Of a stretch of 64,000 bases of DNA, positions 37,460-50,569 are shown in pieces. The notes under the pieces were generated by a model that saw only the letters and a program-made list of their open reading frames with translations, was not told the DNA's origin and did not search any database. Each line of letters opens with the position of its first letter. Position 1 is the stretch's first letter. This DNA comes from Cephalopachus bancanus (taxonomy: Eukaryota > Chordata > Mammalia > Primates > Tarsiidae): assembly GCA_027257055.1 (NCBI GenBank), contig JAPVLO010000179.1, positions 62,001-126,000 of the forward strand. Reading direction: 5' to 3'. A program made the position numbers and the translations under genes.

Positions 37460-38151
37460 CTAAAAGTAAGACAGCCATTTAATCTTCAAGTTCCAAATGA
37501 CCCTACGTAAAATGGCTTAAGTAAATAAACCCCACAATATTTGCATTTACAGTAATTTATTCTTGATACAATTTTTAAAATTAACTATTTGTTAGAACAT
37601 AAATATCTATAATATCAAGTTTCTTTTAATTTTGAACACATTTTGGATGTTTTCACTTTATTTTGAGAATAAAAAAACATTTTATTGTATTACCCATAAC
37701 TTTACCCCCCAACACTACCTCATAACAAATAATTCAGTATAAAAAACAAAACCTAGTTTTCAGCTATTAGATTCACTGTCTAAATTAATCTAAATAAATA
37801 GCCAACTTGCAGTGGGAAATGCATTTTCTCAATATGTAAAGTATAAAAATATCTTTTAAAAATATGCTATTTTTATTGACCTGTGATGCATTAAAACAGT
37901 GTGATAGGTTATCTACAAAAAAGGTAGCGATTATTCCTTCCTCCCACCCCCGCCATGTCCCTCTTTTCAATATAACTCTGTAGCTCTTCTGCAAAAGAAG
38001 AGAAACAAGGTCTATTTCCAGAATCTCTTCATTGAGACGATCTGGAGACTCACTTTGATCAACAGAATTTGGTGGTACTGACATCATGTCAGTTCTCAGT
38101 CTAGGCCTCAAGAAGCCTAGAGTGCATCCACTCTTTAAGAACTTTGCCCAA

Positions 38152-38326
38152 AGGCCAGGCGTGGTAGCGCATACCTGTAGTTCTGGCTACTTGGAAGGCT
38201 GGGGTAGAAGGATCACCTGAGCGACCAGGGGGTCAACGCTGGGATGGCCATGAGTGTGCCACTGCACTCCAGCCTGAGTGACAGAGTAAAACTCTGACTC
38301 AAAAAAAAAAAAAAAGAAAGAAAGAA
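38152..38326 (+). mobile_element. Free Alu right monomer with target duplication
   Basis: Begins at the usual right-monomer start (GGCCAGGCGTGGTAGCGC) and ends in poly(A). Flanks AAGAACTTTGCCCA and AAGAATTTTGCCCA show it inserted as a monomer. Confidence 0.85.
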
Positions 38327-39352
38327 TTTTGCCCAGGTCCATGTGAAGCCAGGATAAGGACACAAGGACCAGTCAGTCCACCTGAAGCCCATCAACAAAT
38401 GGTCATTTTAGCTCACAGCTAATGAGGAACTTAACCCAAAATAGCCTGTCCCAATCTTGTAAAGCTCTAATAAGTGCTTCATATGTTGAAATGAAGCCTG
38501 ATTCCCGGAAACCTGCTCTTTTAAGGCTCCCTCTCCTCCGCACAGAACTTCTCTTAAAAAAGCCATTCTAATTTTTCATTCTGATTTCTAATAATGCTAT
38601 AGTTCTTGGTTCTAGTCCTTTGTGAGGCCAGCTGCACTTCCTGTTCTTAGAGATATTCTTATCAGTTTAAGATAATATTCTTGAGATAGTCTTATCAACT
38701 GGAGTGTAGGCTTAAGTTACTTCCAACCAAAAAAGCCCTGTTATAAAACAGTTATCTTTTATTCTCTTGTCTGTTCATTTTAGATCAAATTCTCCCATAG
38801 TTTCTACAACTTTCCCTCATGACATGATGTTAAATCATAGCACCCTACCATTAGCTTTGTCATGAATTGAAAGTGTAGTGATCATAAATAATAACAATCA
38901 GCATCATCGTCCTCAGGGTACAATGTAACTAGCCAAGAAACAGCAAACCTCTTCCCTCCTTGATTCTGGACACCCTTTCAAAAATTAAAGTAGCCTAAAA
39001 TTAGTTTGTTTTTGAAAGCAATATGCTATCAGTAGTTGTGGTGGTATTTTCAAACTATTCCAATAACTGATTTCAGTAAGATTTTAAAAATCCAAGACCT
39101 AACTGAACACTACTGATATATGTTTTAAAAAATTAACTAGTGCTATATCAACCATTGTTTCTCTATATCAGTACTGTGCTTTTAAAACTTCAACAAAGGG
39201 CATATTTATCCTTATTAAATTCATCTTATATTTCTAGGCTATTGGAATCAGCCTATCACTCTAACATGACATTGTTTGCAACACTGATTTTAATTCATTT
39301 TTTTTGTTCCAAAGCTCCAATAACTTTTATACAACACTTTCAAAACAACACC

Positions 39353-39645
39353 TGGCTGGGCACAGTGGCTCAAACCTATAATCCCAGCACTTTGGGAGGC
39401 CAAGGTAGGAAGACTGCTTGAGCCCAAGAGTTCAAGATCAGCCTAGGCAGCATAGTGAGACCTCATCTCAACAAAAAAATTTTAAATATTAGCCAAGCGT
39501 GGTGGCAAGTACCTGTAGTCCCAACTATTCAGGAGGCTAAGGTAGAAGGATCGCCTGAACCCAGAAGGTCAAGGCTACGAGTGAGCCATGAGCATGCGAT
39601 CTAGTCTGAGCGACCGAGTGAGACCTCAACTTAAAAAAAAAAAAA
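39353..39645 (+). mobile_element. Alu SINE, dimer
   Basis: CTGGGCACAGTGGCTCAAAC start; poly(A) tail. Confidence 0.87.
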
Positions 39646-39854
39646 ATCAGCACTTGTGCTATTTTCTAACTAGTTCATTAGTTTAATGTGAGTGTATAAT
39701 TGTGACCAATGTATGCAAATTATAATATGTTAGTAGTGTAGAATTCTATATACTCAGGCTACATTCATGTGATACAGACATTGGGTAACTTTGCTGGGCA
39801 TCTTAGAAAAAGAAGAACTACTAATAGGGCAGAAACTTAGAAGTATATATGCTT

Positions 39855-40111
39855 AGCCGGGCTCAGTGGCTCAGCCTGTAATCCCGCACTTTGGAAGGCC
39901 GAGGTGAGTGGATTGCCTGGCAACTTGGCAAGACCTCATCTCTACAATAAGTCAAAAAATCAGCCGAGCATGGTAGTGTGTGCCTGTAATTCCGGCTACT
40001 CGGAAGGCTGAGGCGGAAGGATCACCGGAGCCCAGCAGGTCGAGGCTGCAGTGGCTGGAAGTATACCACTGCCCTGGGTGACAGAGTGAGACTCCAGTTC
40101 AAAAAAAAAAA
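39855..40111 (+). mobile_element. Young Alu with target duplication and internal deletion
   Basis: Direct repeats AGAAGTATATATGC at both sides; deletion in the left monomer after GGATTGCCTGG. Confidence 0.9.
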
Positions 40112-40268
40112 GAAGTATATATGCGTAATCACAAAACTGGTAATGCTTCACTCAGACAAGCTCAAACTTAATTGGAAATGTAGAAAAACAGAGTAGACAA
40201 AGCTATACTTTGTCACTTTTTTCCTCATAAAAACCTGTCTGTCCTGTCTTTGGAGTGAGAGAATATAT

Positions 40269-40344
40269 TCTTTTTTTTTTTTCCTTGAGACAGGGTCTCA
40301 CTCCATTGCCCAGGCTGGAGTGCATTCCACACCACACCTGGCTA
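40269..40344 (-). mobile_element. Alu remnant
   Basis: About 75 bases: right-monomer start fused to its end (CCACACCTGGC) by an internal deletion. Confidence 0.7.
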
Positions 40345-40469
40345 AGGATATTGATAATTTTATATATATATATAAAGGTTACTACTTAGTCACAAGAAAT
40401 AACGCTTTTTAAAAAAATTAATTTATATCATATGAAGAAAATATCCCTTTACTATCTTAGTTGCTTATA

Positions 40470-41097
40470 TAGGTTGAGTATTCCTTATCTGAAATGAAAG
40501 GTTTAAGAGCTCAACTTTTACTAAAGAGAAGTTTTAGGTAAAAAATTAGAGAACAGTCAGGGTAGTCTGCCCAGCTCGGTCATGGCTTAAAGCAACAACT
40601 AGTTCTAGCCTGTCATTGACTATTAGTTCACAAAACCCATTAGGTAAAATGAATAATTGCTTGTAACCCCTTGGCAATTTGTTTTTCAGGTACATGAAGT
40701 AAGGCTGACCTAACACTCTATTGTGATCAACTTTCCATGACTGCCCATCAGTCCCCTGCCTGAAATCACAAGATACAGGTTGCTCTGACAATCCCAAGGC
40801 ACCTGATTGATGTCGGCAATGCCTAAGAACGCAGCTTCTGGGGAAACTCTTATCCATCCCTTATTTCCCCATAAAAGCTCAAATCTTTAATATCCCCTGT
40901 ACCCAAGCCACACTCTCTTTCTTAGGCCTTCTTTCTGTCTGTGGAAAGTGGATAGTAAATTATTTTGCTCAACTTTTGCATATCTTTGCGTTATTCCCAT
41001 GGCACCGGCATACCCTGTCACAGTTTACCTTTCATGAAAAGCTTGGGATCCAAAGTTTTGAATTTTTTTTTTTCCATTTTGTAATATTTGCATTATA
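40470..41097 (+). mobile_element. Tigger7-like terminal fragment hosting a solo LTR
   Basis: GGTTGAGTATTCCTTATCTG (40471-40490) and, after the LTR, AGCTTGGGATCCAAAGTTTT (41040 on) read as the continuous left end of a Tigger7-type element. Confidence 0.65.
40495..41034 (+). mobile_element. Solo endogenous retrovirus LTR, complete
   Basis: This 540-bp LTR begins TGAAAGGT and ends ACCTTTCA, a perfect 8-base terminal inverted repeat with the TG...CA rule. It is flanked by the 5-base duplication TGAAA (40490-40494 and 41035-41039). A TATA-like ATAAAAG (about 40871) is followed by an AGTAAA polyadenylation-type signal (about 40948), giving sense orientation. No internal viral genes remain, so it is a recombination product. 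A 103-codon open frame on the opposite strand is incidental. Confidence 0.88.
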
Positions 41098-41242
41098 CTG
41101 GTTGAGCATCTCATATTCAAAAATCCAAAATCTGAAATGCTCCAATGAGCATTTCCTTTGTGTGTCATGTTGCTGCTCAAAAAGTTTCAGATTTTTGGAG
41201 CATTTTGGATTTTAGATTTTCAGATTTGGGATGCTCAGCTTG
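41098..41242. mobile_element. Palindromic Tigger-type MITE
   Basis: CTGGTTGAGCATCTCATATT at the left and its near complement TTGGGATGCTCAGCTTG at the right. Arms of about 45 bases, with TA on each side. A 145-bp element made mostly of its terminal repeats. Confidence 0.8.
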
Positions 41243-41998
41243 TATTAATATTATTATTTAAGCTAACTCAGGAGAGGCAAATTAGAAAAATAACAAATTC
41301 ATTCAAAGAATACAGCTTCTCTCTGGCAATGAATTGCATTGTTATGCTAAATAATTTAAAAACTGAGTGTCAATTTAACGGCTTCCATTAGAGAAATCTA
41401 GAGAAATCTGAGTCTCTCATACATTCAGTATGCCTTTTATTGTCAGGTAGTAGTGAAGTGGTTTAAATTGGGATGAAAGGGTGGGTGAGATTGTGAAATT
41501 ACTGCTAACTAATGGAAAGTTAAAACTAACGCCTAAAAAGGTTAAAAGTTAAAAGTTGCTTGAACTTGCTGGAGTTATCTAGCCCTGAAGAGTAAATGTA
41601 TTTCATACCCTCTTAATAGATGCCAGTGCTGTACTTTTACATGTTGGTGGATAGAGTAATATGCTGTAGTAATATACCCTGACTTATAATTTAGTGAAAA
41701 GCTACAGGAAGGAAAAACATGGAGGAAATTACTTAAAAATAAGCTTTTATTACTGTACTATTAAAAAGACAAAAATCCAGGTTGACTTTAACGGTAAAAA
41801 TTTCTTTTAAAACTAGTGGATGCCAAACAACAATATCCTAATAGTTTTCTTTCATCTTACTATAGAAAAGACTGAAAATCTTTGTCTTAATGAAACAGAA
41901 ATTTAACAGCCATAAATTAAGAAGCAGTAATAATTTGAGTAAATAAGTCTTCAAACATAACAAATACTCTCTACTCTTCATAGCTCATGTCAGCATTC

Positions 41999-42181
41999 TC
42001 TTTTTTTTCTTTTTTCAGAGACAAGGTTTCACTCTGTCACCCAGGCTGGTGTGCAGTGGCATGATCACAGCTCATTGTAACCTCAAACTCCTGGGCTCAA
42101 GGAAGTCTCTCTCAGCCTTCTGAGTAGCTGGGACTATAGGCAGATACCACCACATCCAGCTAATTTTTTTTGTTGTTGTTG
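41999..42181 (-). mobile_element. Alu partial, antisense right monomer
   Basis: TTTCAGAGACAAGGTTTCAC start; stops at the linker (TTTTTTTTGTTGTTGTTG). Confidence 0.82.
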
Positions 42182-43354
42182 AAATGGGAAATAAGAAAAA
42201 CAAGATCCTGACTTTTGATTAGCATTTGTACCTTTTCAATTTTCAAAAACACACTTCTCACTTTCCAGGAGAAAAATAATATATAGGCAAATTTAGTATC
42301 TCAAAAATCTTACTACAAATCAAGTGAACAAATATATATGGAAATAATTTTTCAGTGAAAAAACAAATTGAAACCAATTCCACATGTAAATAATTATAAA
42401 TAGCAGCCATATGTAGCTCACCAAGTTATTCATTCTTTTTTATTAACTCATATGTCTTTTAAAATCACATTATTGAATGTTTGTTCATAAATATATTTGG
42501 AAATGCATAATTTTCTGACAGCAAGCAAACTGTAGTTAGGATGAATACTTCTAAATATAACAAACTTTTGTAATGTTCTTTGAACTCAAATATTGGAAAT
42601 ACAAAAGGAAAAAAACAACTCAAAATTTAACTCTGTGATGAATCAAGGATTACAAAAAAACATTAAAAATTACTCCATTTAAATAAAGTAAACTCTTTTC
42701 TTCATGTCACTTAAAAAGAAAACCTTACCCTTAAGCTATTTTGGTTAAAAGGATATAAGTCAACCTTCTATAACCAGAAAGGCTAAAGTCAAGATAGAAA
42801 ATGAAGGCTTTATAAAATATTTTAAAGTATTTTTTTTAATTTTGAAAGACTGGAAAATAATCACTAAAGTAAAAGGAAAAAAACCCCAAATTCCTCCCAC
42901 TTTGGTAAATTCGTGTGCATTTCTAACAAAATAATGATGATATACTATTCTGATCTAAAAAAATTAGCACTTCCTCACCATAAAAATCTGTCAACATAAT
43001 TTAATACTATAAAATAGTACATCCGATGTGCCAAAATCTAGAAATAGTTATTAAATTCTTAATTCCTTCCATACCCTGTCCACTTTCTCATGCTTCAAAA
43101 ATGTCGTTAGCTTCTATTGTAAGTATTATTTCAAAGTCTTCCCTTCTTAAATAGAAAATATGGTAGAGTTGAAATTTAGAATTTTCTCTTTGGATTGAGT
43201 TGTTTATATATTTTACTAACCTTACTATGACTAAACTTTGGTACTGCTCAGTTGAATGGAACATGTCATCAAAACCAAACACCAAGTTCACAGAAGTCCA
43301 AAATAAAGAGTGACTCAATGCTTCCAATTATTTACTGCCACCTCCTCCCCAAAG

Positions 43355-43515
43355 TTCTTAAGTGGGTACTATTTAATACTAACAGGAACTGTGCTAAGTG
43401 TTTATATGCATTTATGTTGAATCTCATAAAAGTCCCTATCAAGGTAGTCACTATCCTTTCTCAAATGAAGTTATAAAATTTACACACCATTCAATTAGTG
43501 ACTGGGATTTGACCC
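43355..43515 (-). mobile_element. MIR-like SINE, antisense
   Basis: AACTGTGCTAAGTGTTTATA, CTCATAAAAGTCCC and GTGACTGGGATTTGACCCC follow the MIR consensus in reverse. Confidence 0.55.
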
Positions 43516-44410
43516 CAATTTTGGTTAAGGTATTCCTGTTTTTTAAACATGTTAATGAGAAACATAAGTTATTTCTCATTAACTTAGCATTTCAATAATT
43601 ATAGTTCTTACTCTCCTAGAGAGAACAAGCCCATAATTAACTCAGGTGATCCTGTAGTTTGTTTAATCAAAGACATTATTAACTTTTTCACTCTCAGTAC
43701 CTGAATACAACTAGAAATGATTGCCCAAGTTTAATCACTGTTTGTAAAAGTGAAATAGGAATCACTGGCAAAGAGCTGCAAAACCAGAGACTTGGGGTGC
43801 AACACTCAATTCTTTTGTTGCTTCAGTCACTTAACAACTATATCATCTGCTTCCCTAGTCTGCAAGTCATAAAGGGTGGTTATTCCTCACTGTGCAGAAG
43901 GCTGAAAATGAGTGGATTAGCAGTTCCTCTGAGTTTATACAACTGCAGCTTTGATACCGCATCTTCTTACTCATGGCTTTTTCTACCACCACTACTTTTG
44001 CATGTTGGAGTCAGGGTAATAAAGAATAAGACCTATGTTCTAAGCATAAAGTACTATGCTATATGTTCATCAAGTTTGGTAAGCACATTGTTCAGTAATT
44101 TTATGAGAGAAAAAAATCAAAACTTTATATTAAATGAAAAACTGAAATTTACACATTTGGGCTACCCTCTTGACCAGTGTGAGTGTTTAGAGAGAATCTG
44201 GCAAGCTGTTTTAAAAGTATATGTGAAATGAAAATCTGGCAGGATAAAAAGTTGGGGGGTAAAAAAACTAATGATTTAAAATGTATTTCACAATACTTTT
44301 ATTAGGAAAAACCTTGAATATGACAGAGAATTTCAGATGTTTGAATGCCAGAAGACAGAGAGTTTATATAACTGTTCAATCAACTTTAAAGGATAATCGT
44401 ATTCTGTATA

Positions 44411-45053
44411 CAGTCATGCTTTATTGCTTAAGAATAAGGATACATTCTGAGAAATGCATCATTAGAGGATGTTCATCATTATGTGAACATCACAGTGTGT
44501 ACTTACACAATGTAACCTATTGCTCTTAGGCTAAAAACCTGTATAGAATGTTACTGTTCAGAATGCTGTAGGTAACAATGGTAAGTGCTTACACATCTAA
44601 ACAAAGAAAAGGTACAATAGGCTCAAACTATGGCTCATGCCTGTAATCTCAGCACTTTGGGAGGCCCGGGTGGGAGGACTGCTTGAGCCCAGGAGTTCAA
44701 GACCAGTCTGGACAACACAGCAAGACCTCATCTCTATTAAAAAAAAAAAAAAAATTAGCCAGGCATTGTGGCATGCACCTATAGTACCATCTACTCAAAG
44801 GGTTGAAGTGGAAGGATTGCCTGAGCTCAGGAGGTCAAGGCTATGTTGAGTCATAATCATGCCACTACACTCCAGCCTGGGCGACAGAACAAGCCCATGA
44901 CTAACTCAGGTGAGAGACCCCAAATCAAAAAAAAAAAGGTACAGTAAAAATACAATAGTATAATCTTATGGGACCACCATCATATATATGGTGAAATCAT
45001 ACATATGATATATATGTTTCATAATGAAACATCATTATGTAGCACATGATTTT
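44411..45053 (+). mobile_element. Tigger3/MER44-like DNA transposon split by an Alu
   Basis: Starts CAGTCATGCTTTATTGC after a TA. Internal TACATTCTGAGAAATGCATC and CACAATGTAACCTATTGCTC. After the Alu, CTTATGGGACCACCATC and the end GTAGCACATGATTTTG, followed by TA. Much of the interior is deleted. Confidence 0.75.
44627..44938 (+). mobile_element. Alu SINE carrying a 26-nt foreign insertion
   Basis: The near-3' motif GCGACAGA...GAGACCCC is interrupted at 44888-44913 by 26 bases that match 43624-43649 at 24 of 26 positions. Repeated AAAGGTACA on both sides marks the Alu target site. Confidence 0.87.
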
Positions 45054-45154
45054 GTAATTAATGTGCTGGTAAGATCTTAATACTCTATGTAAAATAAACT
45101 AGGGGGGAAGGATATTTATCTAGGACTAAGACTAGACTGTAAGAGTTAAAATTT

Positions 45155-45464
45155 AAGGCCAGGTCAGGCGCAGTGGCTCATGTCTGTAATCCTAGCACTT
45201 TGGGAGACTGAGGTGAGAGGATTACCTGAGCCCACGGGTCCAAGATCAGCCTGGGCAACTTGGCAAGACCTCATCTCTACAATAAATCAAAAAATTAGCT
45301 GGGCATGGTAGTGCGCACCTGTAGTTCCAGCTGCTTGGAAGGCTGAAATGGAAGTATCATCTAAGCCCAGCAGTTCGAGGCTGCGGTGACTATAAGCGTG
45401 CCACTGCATTCCAGCCTGGGCAACAGAGTGAGATTGCGACACAAAACAAAACAAAACAAAACAT
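45155..45464 (+). mobile_element. Alu SINE
   Basis: GGCGCAGTGGCTCATGTC start, CAATAAATC linker, (AAAAC)n tail. Confidence 0.9.
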
Positions 45465-45639
45465 TATATTATAGTAAAAGTGGCAAATGACATGGACTTA
45501 CATGATCTGGGTTTTAAATCCTAGCCAAAAAGCTACAGCATCTAACACTGAGTCTCAGTTTCTCAGTCATAAAAAAGAGAACTGCTGGAGTTTCCCTTAC
45601 AAACTTTGGCATCCAAATGAGATAATGAATATCAAAATG

Positions 45640-46190
45640 CTTTGGTGACCCAGCAATCCTATTCCTAGGATTCCTAGGTATTTACTCAAAAGAAATGAAA
45701 ACATAGGTCCATACAAAGACCTGTATGGGAAAGTATCAACCTTATTCATGATCACCAAAAACTGGAAACAACCCAAGCTTCAGCAACTGGTGAATGGATA
45801 AACAAATTATGGACACTCACCCAATGGAATACTACTCAACAATGAAAAGAACAGAACTACTCAATACACACAATAATACAGATCGATCTCAAAGTCTTTT
45901 ACTGAATGAAAGAAGCTAGATAGAAACAAAAGGAACTGTATGATTCCATTTAAATAACATTCTGGAAAAGGAAAAACTATAGGGACAAAAATCAAATCAG
46001 TGGTCGCCAGGAGCTGAGGCTGGGGAGAGGGCTAGATCCAATCATAAGGGAACTTTTTAGGATAAACAATATTTTCTATCTTGACTGTGGTAGTGGTTAC
46101 ATGAGTATATATTTGTCAAAAACCATAAAACTGTGCATCTAAAAAGAGTGAACTACATCTAAATCATACCTCAATATATCTGACCAAAAA
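45640..46190 (+). mobile_element. L1M 3' end fragment
   Basis: CCCAGCAATCCTATTCCTAG, ATGGAATACTACTCAAC and CCATAAAACTGTGCATCTAA are standard late ORF2/3' UTR phrases of L1M. Confidence 0.85.
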
Positions 46191-46412
46191 ATATTTTGGG
46201 AGATCAGGAAATTCCTTATTTCATCTTTGAAGAACCAATATAATATACTGTTGTTTCTCTATAACTTTTTAAAAAAAATAAACCTAAATTGAAAAACATA
46301 CAGCATTATCTAAATTCAAGTTGGTATTAAAGAAAGCAATGCAGAAAGCAGTTCTAACTCTGAAAATACATTTCTCTATTTTACTTTTAAACTAAAACTG
46401 AGCTTTTCTAAA

Positions 46413-46523
46413 CTTTTTTAAACAAACATAAAACAATGATAGTGAAAAATTGTTTTCAAATACTTTTTCAATACTTTTTCAAATACTTTTTTAAACAAAC
46501 ATAAAACAATGATAGTGAAAAAT
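46413..46523 (+). repeat. Exact 38-bp duplication, 73 bases apart
   Basis: 46413-46450 and 46486-46523 are identical (starting CTTTTTTAAACAAACATAAA). The spacer holds smaller repeats of AATACTTTTTC. Confidence 0.95.
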
Positions 46524-46915
46524 GTAAAACACAAAAGTTGTATATACCATAAAATTATTTAAAATCTCCTAAACATAGAATAAAAGCCTAGCAGAGACTA
46601 TCAAAACAGCAGGGAGGAGGAATGAAAATTCACCCATCAGATACAATGTGTACTAATGGTGGTGGTTACAGCTTAAGTCACTTCTTTACAACTATACAGA
46701 GCAGCCATGTAACCAAAAACCATGTGTACCATTAAAGCTAACGAAATAAAATAAAGAGAAAAAAAATCACACTGTACCCCATAAATATGTACAACTATTA
46801 AGCAAAACTTGTTTAAAAAGGAACCAATGTACACTTTTGTAGACATTAAATCCTTATCAAAAAAATAAGTGCCTCAATATGTGATGCACATACTTTTAAC
46901 AATATAAAATAACTG

Positions 46916-47210
<295 letters not shown>

Positions 47211-47470
47211 AATTGATACCGACACTCATAGTCTTTAGATGATCACCATTATCCAGGATACTCTGTTGCTTTATAGAAGTCTCATTTGCTATTTTGCTGT
47301 TAGAAAGCATTCTACTGGGTAAAATTTCCTGTAGAATATGTGTATAATGCACAGATCTTTTTACTTTATTTTCACATTTTGTCTACTTCAGTGACTGAGA
47401 AAAAAAATTTAAATGTAAATATTCAAAATAAAAGCCTTGACTTTGCATAATTCCTTATCCAAAGTTTTTT

Positions 47471-47776
47471 TGGCCAGGCATGGTTGCTCATGCCTATAAT
47501 CCCAGCACTTTGAAAGGCTGAGGCAGGCAGACTGCTTAGCCTAGTAGTTTGAGATCAGCCTGGGCAATTTAGGGAGATCTGGTATCTAACAACAACAACA
47601 AAAAAATTCTCAAACATTAGCCAGGCGTGGTGATATACACCTGTAGTACTAGATATTTAAGAGACTGAGGTGGAAGGATCACTTGTGCCCAGGAGTTTAA
47701 GGCTGCAATGACCTGTAATCATGCCACTGCATGCCAGTTTGGATGACAGAGTAAGACCCTAACAAAAAAAAAGAAG
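47471..47776 (+). mobile_element. Alu SINE, old
   Basis: GGCCAGGCATGGTTGCTCATG start, diverged right monomer. Confidence 0.86.
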
Positions 47777-48005
47777 TTTTTAAAATTCCTTTAACAGAAC
47801 AAGTCAACTTGAAAATTACTGGAATAAAAATATTGGTAATTATCTTAAAGCCTAGTATTTGTTCATGCTTCCGTAATATTTACCATTTGGAAGGCAACAG
47901 CAATCTTCAAGTTAAATTTGTACGCTATACCTGCAGTTCCTGGAATATAATATTTATTGGATGAAGGACTGAAAACAAATGACAAACAAACAAAAAAAAA
48001 TAGTA

Positions 48006-48310
48006 GCCGGGCTCGGTGGCTCAGCCTGTAATCCCGCGCCTTTGGGAGGCTGAGGTGAGTGGATTGCCTGAGCCCGCAGATTCGAGACCCACCTGGGCAG
48101 CGAGACCTCATCTCTACAATAAATCAAAAAATCAGCCGGGCATGGTAGCGCATGCCTGTAATTCCGGCTACTCGGAAGGCGGAGGCGGAAGGATCACCGG
48201 AGCCCAGCAGGCAAGGCTGCGGTGGCCGGAAGCGGCCACTGCACTCCAGTCTGGGCGACGGAGTGAGACGCCAACTCAAAATAAATAAATAAATAAATAA
48301 ATAAATAAAA
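48006..48310 (+). mobile_element. Young lineage-specific Alu
   Basis: GCCGGGCTCGGTGGCTCAGC start, CAATAAATC linker, (TAAA)n tail; AAAAATAGTA on both sides. Confidence 0.94.
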
Positions 48311-48500
48311 ATAGTAAGAGTAGTCTATGTTTGGATAAGACTATGAATGATTTATTCTCCTTTTTCTACTCATATATAATTTTCTGAATTCTGGAGTAGC
48401 AAGTATTTTCACAATGGCAAGCATTTAATTTATTTGGATACTATGATTACCTGAAATTCAGTTTAATTAATGTTTGAGCAATTTTAAAAAAAGATACTTA

Positions 48501-48833
<333 letters not shown>

Positions 48834-49063
48834 AATCAAGGTTCTCCATAGCAAATTAAGTGAGCTCTAAGTATTTCTAATATCTTGATCTATAAAAAAA
48901 CAGAAATGTAAGAACAAATCTAATAAGGAAATGCATATTGTGCAAGCATCAGCAATCAACAAAGCATCAGATTATAGCTATGTGGAAACTACTTTTACAA
49001 CCCTTAGGTCAAATAGGTATTTTTATTTATTTATTTTTAGTTAAAAAAAAATTTTTTTTTGTA

Positions 49064-49143
49064 GGGCAGTCCCTTTGGGTCCCCTCCCGCTGTGGGAGCT
49101 TTTCTGTCCTCTCAATAAATCTTGCTCTCTCGAAAAAAAAAAA
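49064..49143 (+). mobile_element. LTR R-region retroposon with poly(A) tail (TINE-like)
   Basis: The body starts GGGCAGTCCCTTTGGG and ends TGCTCTCTCG, with AATAAA 14 bases before the end, then A11. Same start and end as the copy at 4527. Flanks of AAAAAAAATTTTTTTTTGTA type on both sides are the target duplication, within the T-rich start of an antisense Alu monomer. No viral gene is included. Confidence 0.8.
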
Positions 49144-49272
49144 TTTTTTTTTTTTTTGTAGAGGTTGGGTCTATGTTACCCAGGCTGGTCTCAAATTCCT
49201 GGCCTCAAGTGATCCTCTCACTTCAGCCTCTAAAAGTGCTGGGATTACAGGCATGAGCTACCATGCCAGGTC
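49143..49272 (-). mobile_element. Alu monomer (FLAM-like), antisense
   Basis: GTAGAGGTTGGGTCTATG to ACCATGCCAGG; its T-rich start was hit by the LTR retroposon. Confidence 0.75.
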
Positions 49273-49734
49273 CTCAAATGGGTATTTAATAACAAATAAA
49301 TAAAACAAAACATCCTCTAGCAAATAGCGCTTATTCAAAAGAATAGACATAATTTTAATTAGATTAGGTTACAACAAATCTGTTTTGACATATTAACAAT
49401 AGTCTTTAAGGAGATTGTCATACAAATCTTCAAACCCAGAACAGAAATATCAGCCCAACATCATTAGCATGTTCTGAACAAATTGTAACTGATTGGTAAA
49501 CTTTTGTCCTGAAAATAACTAAGATGGATCAGTACTGAAAACAGCATTTATCCTTTTGGCTAAATAAATCAGCATACAAATTCACACATATATATGAGAT
49601 ATCAAAATGTATCCAGTGGTACCCATTTCTTATATAAACCTAGTAATATTAATGTAATAATGCTAGTCCTACTTACTGTCAAACTGCCCCAATGAATTTC
49701 TTTAAAATAATCCAGCTGGAATGAGTAGGGGTAG

Positions 49735-49860
49735 ATACAGATGAGAATGACCATATGTTGATCACTGTTGAATCTGAGTAATGGGTAAATGGGAGGTTAT
49801 TTTACTATTCTCTTTATTTTATGTATGTTTAAAAAATGCCCAAGTGTTCCAGTGAAATCC
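49735..49860 (+). mobile_element. L1M 3' UTR fragment
   Basis: TTGATCACTGTTGAATCTGA, TGGGTAAATGGGAGGTT and TATGTATGTTTAAAAAATGC match the L1MC/ME-type tail. Confidence 0.5.
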
Positions 49861-50569
49861 TTATTTTTGTTTTAATATAATAATTCAACAGATGGAACAA
49901 CCAGTAAAAAACAAATTTTAATCTCTACTTAAACATTTTTGCAGCTAGTATAATTGTATTAAACATTTGGAGGGAAACAATAACTTATGCTTTGTTATTA
50001 TATCAGGCCTAACTCACTACCTTTAGACATTATGTCAAAGATTTTCATGGGGTGTTAACTGAAGCAAAACAGGACAAAAATGGGTGAGAATCACAACTTT
50101 TTAAAGCAGAGAAATGGGATGAAGAGGAAAATAAAGTAATGCTCATAAGAAAAAAGAGAAAACATTTTACATTGTAAGCCAAAATAGTCCTAGTATACTA
50201 ACAAATCAAGATAACTGAACAAGAGAGTCAAGTGGAATCTAATATGCAACTGATTAAGGCAAAAGGAAAAGAAAGTTAATTTTTTAGTTCACTATAATTA
50301 AGAAAGCACTAAAGTTACTTGAGCTATTTATATGTTTAACTAAAGACAAAATACCCTTTAAAAAACTAGAATTATTAATAAGAAATGAGCTATTTTGAAA
50401 TATCAACTTACTTTAGAAAACTTAAGATTTTTTTAGTAACTAAATTAATTTTTAGAATAAAAAAGCTGACTCAATTTAGCACATAAAAGTGCTTTATTTT
50501 CAGATAACAAGTGCTAAAATGATACATCAATTATCTCTGAACTTAAGTTTGAATATTTTCATGATATAA

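Noticed and set aside
40546..40857. 103-codon minus-strand open frame
   Set aside because: Lies wholly within the solo LTR, opposite to its transcription, without similarity to known proteins.
43797..44231. 144-codon plus-strand open frame in intron 2
   Set aside because: AT-rich sequence, no domain, opposite strand to TWSG1, no promoter or splice context; chance frame.
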